A stretch of DNA of 35,111 bases from Paractinoplanes toevensis (lineage in GTDB: Bacteria; Actinomycetota; Actinomycetes; Mycobacteriales; Micromonosporaceae), in assembly GCF_018332695.1 (NCBI RefSeq), contig NZ_BOQN01000140.1, positions 1 through 35,111 of the forward strand, written 5' to 3'. This document shows positions 30,544-35,111 of the stretch, in pieces (position 1 is the stretch's first letter; the number at the start of each line of letters is the position of its first letter). The position numbers and the translations under genes were made by a program. The notes beneath the pieces were generated by a model, which searched no databases, was not told where the DNA came from, and saw only the letters and a list, made by a program, of their open reading frames with translations.

Positions 30544-32091
30544 ATGAGCACGCATCCGTCCGAGGACATTGACCACCCCGATGGTCCCGGCGCTCCGGCG
30601 GCCGGCGCTCCAGCGACCGGGGACGGGTTCGTCCGCGGGCTTTCCGAGGCGATCGGCGGCCCGCTCGGCCAGCACGCCGTGCGCCCGGATGCGCGGCGCG
30701 GGCGGTTCTGGACGGCGGCCCGGATCATCCTGGCGCTGACGTGCATCACGCTGGCGTTCTCGTGGGTGCAGAAGTCGCCCTGCCAGACCGGCGACTGGCA
30801 GAAGAACATTCAGTACACGCGCTTCTGCTACACCGACGTGCTCGCGCTCTACTACGCCGAAGGGCTCAACGAGGGCAAGGTCCCCTACAAGGACCACGCC
30901 GTGGAATACCCGGTGGTCACCGGCTACTTCATGGGGGCGCTCGGGCTGCCGGTCCACTCCTGGGGCACGAAGCACCCGGAGATCAACCAGGGCCAGTGGT
31001 TCTACAACGTCAACGCGCTGGTGCTCTCGGCGCTCGCAGTGGCGACCGCGGCGGTGATCCTCGCCCTACGCCGGCGACGACCCTGGGACGCGGCGATCTT
31101 CGCGCTCTCCCCGATCATCTTCTTCACCGCCACGGTCAACTGGGACTTCCTGGCGATCGGCCTGGCCGCGATCGGTCTCTATCTCTGGGCCAAACGACAT
31201 CCGGTCGGGGCCGGCATCTTCCTGGGGCTGGGCGCGGCGGCCAAACTGTGGCCGCTGTTCATCCTCGGGCCGCTGCTGGTGCTCGCGTTGCGGTCGAAAA
31301 CCGTCGACAAGTGGTTGTGGGCCTTCCTGTCCACGGTCGCGGCCTGGGTCGTGGTCAACTTCCCGGTCTGGTACCTGTGGCACGACAGCTGGCTGCGCTT
31401 CTTCCAGCTCAACAGCGAGCGGCCGATCGACTGGGGCACGTTCTGGTATGTGGGCCGTTACCTGGACGGCAAGTGGCACAGCGGCGGTGACGGTGATCAG
31501 GGCCCGTTCCAGTGGCTGAGCAACCATGTGCCCACGCTCAACTGGGTCACGTACGGGTTGTTCGGCCTGTCCTGCGTCGCGATCGGCATCCTGGCGCTCG
31601 CCGCACCACGCCGCCCGCGCCTGGCCCAGCTCTCCTTCCTGGTGGTCGCCGCCTTCCTGATCTTCAGCAAGGTCTGGTCCCAGCAGTACGTGTTGTGGCT
31701 GCTCCCGCTGATCGTGCTGGCCCGCCCGCGCTGGGGAGCGATCGTCGCCTGGACGGTGGCCGAGTTCGGCTACTTCACCGCGTTCTACGCCGAACTCCTG
31801 GGAGCCAACGGCAAGCCGGTGATCCCCGAGGGCACGTTCGTCCTGGCCTCGACGCTGCGCCTGGTCACCGTCGCCGTCCTGTGCGGCCTGGTGATCCGCG
31901 AGATCTGGCGACCGGAGCTGGATGCGGTACGCCAGACCTACGGCGACGAGGACCCCGACGGCGGTTACCTGAACAACCCCGACATCTCCGCGGTGGCCAC
32001 CCTGCGCCGCCGCCTACGCCTGGACCGCCCGAAACCGGCCACCACCGACGACGCCCCACCAACCCCGGAACCAGCCGGGGCCGGCACCTGA
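30544..32091 (+). CDS. GT87-type polyprenyl-phosphate-dependent glycosyltransferase, membrane
   Basis: A 515-residue polytopic protein. After a Pro/Ala/Gly cytoplasmic tail (about 1-50) come about ten hydrophobic helices. Acidic residues lie in the first extracytoplasmic loop (YTDVLALYYAEGL, DHAVEYP), which in GT-C enzymes hold the catalytic Asp. Segments such as FTATVNWDFLAIGLAAIGLYLW, GAAAKLWPLFILGPLLVLAL and SKVWSQQYVLWLLPL are characteristic of the DUF2029/GT87 family (alpha-mannosyltransferases that use polyprenyl-phosphate-mannose). In mycobacteria the homologue (Rv0051) also follows ponA1. Mannose or arabinose transfer to an envelope glycolipid is likely, but the acceptor is unknown. 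It has no ribosome-binding site, so translation may be leaderless. Confidence 0.88.
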   Translation: MSTHPSEDIDHPDGPGAPAAGAPATGDGFVRGLSEAIGGPLGQHAVRPDARRGRFWTAARIILALTCITLAFSWVQKSPCQTGDWQKNIQYTRFCYTDVLALYYAEGLNEGKVPYKDHAVEYPVVTGYFMGALGLPVHSWGTKHPEINQGQWFYNVNALVLSALAVATAAVILALRRRRPWDAAIFALSPIIFFTATVNWDFLAIGLAAIGLYLWAKRHPVGAGIFLGLGAAAKLWPLFILGPLLVLALRSKTVDKWLWAFLSTVAAWVVVNFPVWYLWHDSWLRFFQLNSERPIDWGTFWYVGRYLDGKWHSGGDGDQGPFQWLSNHVPTLNWVTYGLFGLSCVAIGILALAAPRRPRLAQLSFLVVAAFLIFSKVWSQQYVLWLLPLIVLARPRWGAIVAWTVAEFGYFTAFYAELLGANGKPVIPEGTFVLASTLRLVTVAVLCGLVIREIWRPELDAVRQTYGDEDPDGGYLNNPDISAVATLRRRLRLDRPKPATTDDAPPTPEPAGAGT

Positions 32092-32594
32092 AGCCACAGC
32101 GCCACCGAACGGCCGCCCGCACAGCGTCACCCGGGCGGCCGTACGCGTCTCTTCCGTTCTTCCGCGCGCAGCCTGTCCGAGCCACCGCGCTGAGCCGCAG
32201 TCCAGGGGCTGCCCGGCCCGTAGACAGATCACGCGGCCTCACCGGCGGTCATGCGGGTTGCCCGGCCCGCAGGTCGGTCGCAGGGCTTCACCGGGCGCCG
32301 GCAGAAGGCGGTTTGCCTGGTACGGCGTCCGGTGGTCCTGGCTTCGCCCCCGCCGGTGGTCCTGGCTTCACCCTCTGGCGGTCCCGGCTCCGCTCCCGCC
32401 CGGCGTTTGGCCATGCGCACCAGCTCGGCGCATCCTGGCCGGACCTCCCCGCGGCTCGTGACGAGCCTGCTGGGCGGGCGAGCAGGCTCGGTCACAACGT
32501 CGGCGGGCGGCGAGTATGCGGGCCGAGCCCGCCGCGCGGCCGGTGGGCGAGGACGGCCGCACTTCCTCATTGCGCCGCGGGCGGCGGGCTTCGC
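32092..32594. other. Intergenic region between convergent genes
   Basis: I see no gene in this 503-bp gap. Frames on both strands are short, Arg/Pro-rich and mutually overlapping. It holds the GT87 terminator and a 15-bp direct repeat GGTGGTCCTGGCTTC at 32331 and 32355. The genes on either side converge, so no promoter is needed here. Confidence 0.55.
32109..32142 (+). terminator. Terminator-like hairpin after the GT87 gene
   Basis: ACGGCCGCCCG (32109-32119) and CGGGCGGCCGT (32132-32142) pair perfectly around a 12-base loop, 17 bp after the stop codon. Only a weak T-rich stretch (TCTCTTCCGTTCTT) follows. Confidence 0.65.
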
Positions 32595-35111
32595 CTATTT
32601 CGTCAGTGCCTGGGCCTGGACGGTTGGCTGGATGGTCCGGGTCGGGAAGGTCGGGGTTGGGAAGGTCTGCTCGGCGCCGGGCTGGGGAAGGGTTTGGCCT
32701 GGGATGACCTCGCCGGGCTGGGTGGGGAACGTGCCCTGGCCGGGCTGGGTCGGGAACGTGCCCTGGCCCGGCTGGGTGGGGGACGTGCCCTGGCCGGGCT
32801 GGGTCGGGTCGGTCGGCTGGGTGGTGGGCTGGGTCAGGCGGAAGAGGACGGCGTCGTCCAGGTCCTCGCGGGTTATGCCCAGGGAGTCGACGGGGATGTC
32901 GCCTGCTCGTTCCCATGGGGTGCCGGCCACGTAGTCGCGCAGCAGCAGGACCGTCGTGATGCCCTGGGTGCGCAGGTAGTCGACGCTGGCCTGGTCGGGG
33001 AAGGTGGTGGCGTTGCGCCGGAGGTCGGCCTGGCGGCCGGCGGCGAAACCGCCGGAGCCGTTGGCGATCTCCTGGAAACGGGTGGTGGACCACAGCATCG
33101 TCATCTGGTCGGTCAGCTCGGCCGTCGGCAGGACCAGCATCGGACCGGTGACCGTGCGCATCGCGGACGGCTGGTCGGGGACGACCGGGTGGGCGGTGGA
33201 GTTCCAGCCCTCGACCAGCACCAGGACCAGCGGGATCAGCGTGGCCGTGCGCAGCCACGGGCCGGGCCACGGTGGGATGCGCTGCTCGGCCCAGTGGTCG
33301 GCGCGCCGGACGAACTCGGCGACCGCCCCGGCGGCCAGAACCGCGAGCAGGAGTGTCACCCACAGCATCAGCCGGCCGGGGATGCGGGTGCCGAGCGAGG
33401 CCGGCAGGTGGCCGAAGAGCGGCAGGTAGGTCCACTTGCCGTCGAAGAAGTTGGTGCCCAGCGTCAGGATTATCGTCGCGGCCAGGCCGGCCAGCAGGAA
33501 CAGGCGCTGCCAGAGGGTCCAGATGGAGAAGGCCAGGCCGGCGAGTGCCAGCGCGTAGAGGACGAAGCCCGGCAGCAGCGACATCTCGGCCGGCCAGGTC
33601 AGCGACGATCGCGGCACGGCGTGCGCGCCGCTCCAGATGCGCGACTCGGCCGGACCGATCAGCAGGCTGCGCAGCGGTGGCGAGAAGAATTTGATCTCGG
33701 CGGTGGCGGTGGCCGTGCCGGAGCTCTTGAAATAAGGAAGGGCGATCAGCGCGGCGATGCCGACCACGATGAGCGGGCCGAGAACGTCGGTGACCAGCAG
33801 CCGCCAACCCAGCACCGGGCGTTCGGCAGGCCGGCGCCACCATCGGATCGGCACCCGGACGAGCAGCACCAGCAGGATGAGGCCGAGCACACCGAGGAAC
33901 GGCAGACCCAGCGAGAAGCCGAGGCTGACCTGCCAGGCCGCGACCAGCCAGCCGGCCGCCGCCCAGCCGGCGTTGCGGTGTTTGCGCCGGAAACCACGCC
34001 GCATCGACCAGCCGTGCCCGCGGGCCAGCATGGCCAGGGCGAGCGGGATGCCGCCGGCCGAGATGATGTCGAGGTGGCCCTCCTGGGCGAGCCGCCACGG
34101 GGCGGCCGCGAAGGCGACCGCTGCCACGGCCGCCCCGGTGCGGCCGGCACCCAGCTGACGGACCAGGGCGTAGGAGCCGATCAGCAGCAGGGCGTGGGCC
34201 AGCACGAAGAGGATGTTGTAGCGCAGGGTGGCGGCCAGCGGACCCTCGCCGAGCATGCCGGCCGGGGCGTAACCGAGCAGGCTGTCGCCGAACGCGAAGC
34301 TGTTGGGCTCGTTGAAGAACGCGTTGGACTGCCACAGCTGGACCGGATCAGTGAGCAGGATGTGTCCGCCCCAGGCGATCTGCCAGGCCTGCCGAGCCGG
34401 GTCGCCGAGGTCCTGCGGCAGCGTGTGCAGCGGGTACTGCAGGGTGGGCCAGGTCAGCGCCACGGCAATGGCCAGGGCGATGTAGGTGACCACGGCGTAC
34501 TCGTGGATCAGGCCGCGACCGACGGCGCGAATGCCGCGGCGGATCCGGCCGGGCGGACGCTCGGCCGTGGCGGCGAACGCTTTCCACGGGTCGGGCGGTG
34601 CGTGGGCCGGCCGGTCGCTGGGCAGCGGTTCCTTGAGCTTCACGCCCGGCGCGGCCGCCGGCAGAACGGCCACATCGGACGGTGCGGAGGTGCTGCCGTG
34701 CACGCCGGCTGCGGCGGCCATGGCGCCGACCGGAGGATGTGTCACCTGCGCCGGAATCCGCGGTGCGGGAGCCGGCGCCGATCGCTTGCCGAAGATGAGA
34801 AAGCGGCGCCGACCCGGCTTGGCCGGCGCCGGGCCGACCTCCGTCACAGCGGGCTGGGTCAGCGTCGGCGTGGGCGACGCCGCCCTATCGATCAGGGCCG
34901 CCCGAGCAGCCTCGGACATCGGCGGCTTGACCTCACCCACCTGCTTCGCCGTGCCGGAAGCCGCCGTGCCGGAAGCCGCCGTGCCGGAAGCCGCCGTGCT
35001 GGGAGCCGCCGGTGTCGCCGGACCGGATGCAACCGGGCCGGGAACTGCCGGGCGGGAAGCAGCCGACTTCGCCGAGCCGGCCGCCGCGGCGCCGGAATCG
35101 GCAGGGCCGGA
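32595..35111 (-). CDS. GT-C-like polytopic membrane protein with repeat-rich ends (5' end outside window)
   Basis: The frame stays open from the stop at 32595 to the window edge, so at least 838 codons are present and the start is not seen; GTG 34940 is in frame but lacks a ribosome-binding site. The N-terminal part is low complexity (TAASG repeats, then Ala/Pro-rich, with a basic segment GRRRFLIFGKRS). About 10-12 membrane helices follow, with a first long loop (PQDLGDPARQAWQIAWGGHILL) placed as in GT-C glycosyltransferases and YfhO-like proteins. A soluble C-terminal domain includes ADLRRNATTFPDQASVDYLRTQGITTVLL. The end is a Thr/Gln/Pro/Gly repeat tail. A transferase role in envelope glycan assembly is plausible from topology and neighbours; substrate and exact family are not certain. 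Confidence 0.82.
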   Translation of the reverse strand, partial: SGPADSGAAAAGSAKSAASRPAVPGPVASGPATPAAPSTAASGTAASGTAASGTAKQVGEVKPPMSEAARAALIDRAASPTPTLTQPAVTEVGPAPAKPGRRRFLIFGKRSAPAPAPRIPAQVTHPPVGAMAAAAGVHGSTSAPSDVAVLPAAAPGVKLKEPLPSDRPAHAPPDPWKAFAATAERPPGRIRRGIRAVGRGLIHEYAVVTYIALAIAVALTWPTLQYPLHTLPQDLGDPARQAWQIAWGGHILLTDPVQLWQSNAFFNEPNSFAFGDSLLGYAPAGMLGEGPLAATLRYNILFVLAHALLLIGSYALVRQLGAGRTGAAVAAVAFAAAPWRLAQEGHLDIISAGGIPLALAMLARGHGWSMRRGFRRKHRNAGWAAAGWLVAAWQVSLGFSLGLPFLGVLGLILLVLLVRVPIRWWRRPAERPVLGWRLLVTDVLGPLIVVGIAALIALPYFKSSGTATATAEIKFFSPPLRSLLIGPAESRIWSGAHAVPRSSLTWPAEMSLLPGFVLYALALAGLAFSIWTLWQRLFLLAGLAATIILTLGTNFFDGKWTYLPLFGHLPASLGTRIPGRLMLWVTLLLAVLAAGAVAEFVRRADHWAEQRIPPWPGPWLRTATLIPLVLVLVEGWNSTAHPVVPDQPSAMRTVTGPMLVLPTAELTDQMTMLWSTTRFQEIANGSGGFAAGRQADLRRNATTFPDQASVDYLRTQGITTVLLLRDYVAGTPWERAGDIPVDSLGITREDLDDAVLFRLTQPTTQPTDPTQPGQGTSPTQPGQGTFPTQPGQGTFPTQPGEVIPGQTLPQPGAEQTFPTPTFPTRTIQPTVQAQALTK
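32714..32808 (-). repeat. 27-bp tandem repeats coding a 9-residue unit
   Basis: Three near-identical 27-bp units (32714-32740, 32741-32767, 32768-32794) plus a partial fourth. They code for GQGTFPTQP-like units in the C-terminal tail of the membrane protein. Units differ at only a few bases, so the expansion is recent or maintained by conversion. Confidence 0.88.
34951..35010 (-). repeat. 15-bp tandem repeats coding TAASG
   Basis: GTGCCGGAAGCCGCC occurs exactly at 34951, 34966 and 34981, with a degenerate fourth copy at 34996. In the minus-strand frame it codes for Thr-Ala-Ala-Ser-Gly units in the N-terminal linker of the large membrane protein. In-frame unit size allows length change without frameshift. 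Confidence 0.88.

Overview
The window is chromosomal DNA of a high-GC filamentous-type actinomycete. Gene content and codon use fit the Micromonosporaceae (Actinoplanes/Micromonospora-like); this placement is inferred from gene order and family resemblance, not from a database search. The segment lies beside the replication origin. It carries perfect parS sites and DnaA boxes, and the gene series cwlM-trxA-trxB-anti-sigma-sigM-pseudokinase-murJ-pcnA, which flanks parAB in mycobacteria and streptomycetes. It then runs into ino1-padR-DUF5318-ponA-GT87, another origin-proximal block. By that synteny parA/parB should lie just left of base 1, and rpsF-ssb-rplI may lie to the right.

Layout: (1) 1-2139 has no convincing gene. 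It holds three perfect parS palindromes, two consensus DnaA boxes 13 bp apart, and two near-consensus boxes. (2) 2140-2928 encodes an uncharacterised HIT-like protein that is probably translated from a leaderless mRNA. (3) 2929-4297 has no supported gene, but 3305-4290 is a degenerate tandem array of a roughly 36-bp unit organised into roughly 72-bp pairs. This is the least explained structure in the window. (4) 4298-7399 (minus strand) is an aminotransferase, a divergent D-Ala-D-Ala ligase-like enzyme and a methyltransferase. (5) 7606-17037 is the conserved cell-wall/redox/sigma block: GNAT, CwlM-type protein, TrxA, TrxB, an anti-sigma-like protein, SigM, a pseudokinase, MurJ and a hypothetical protein. 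A SigR/SigH-type promoter precedes trxBA. (6) pcnA and ogt are on the plus strand. (7) 19151-25168 is an accessory block of secreted or membrane proteins: a 1268-residue lysozyme-like plus SGNH esterase protein, a membrane protein, a DUF2690 protein and a peptidoglycan-binding protein. (8) 25182-32091 is ino1-padR (minus) divergent from DUF5318-ponA-GT87 (plus). (9) 32595 to the window edge is a large GT-C-like membrane protein with repeat-rich ends, 5'-truncated by the window.

A common theme is envelope construction near the origin: lipid II flipping (MurJ), its pseudokinase partner, the CwlM regulator, a class A PBP, a Ddl-like ligase, inositol synthesis for phosphatidylinositol lipids, two GT-C-like membrane proteins, and secreted peptidoglycan-active proteins. 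Chromosome segregation signals lie beside them.
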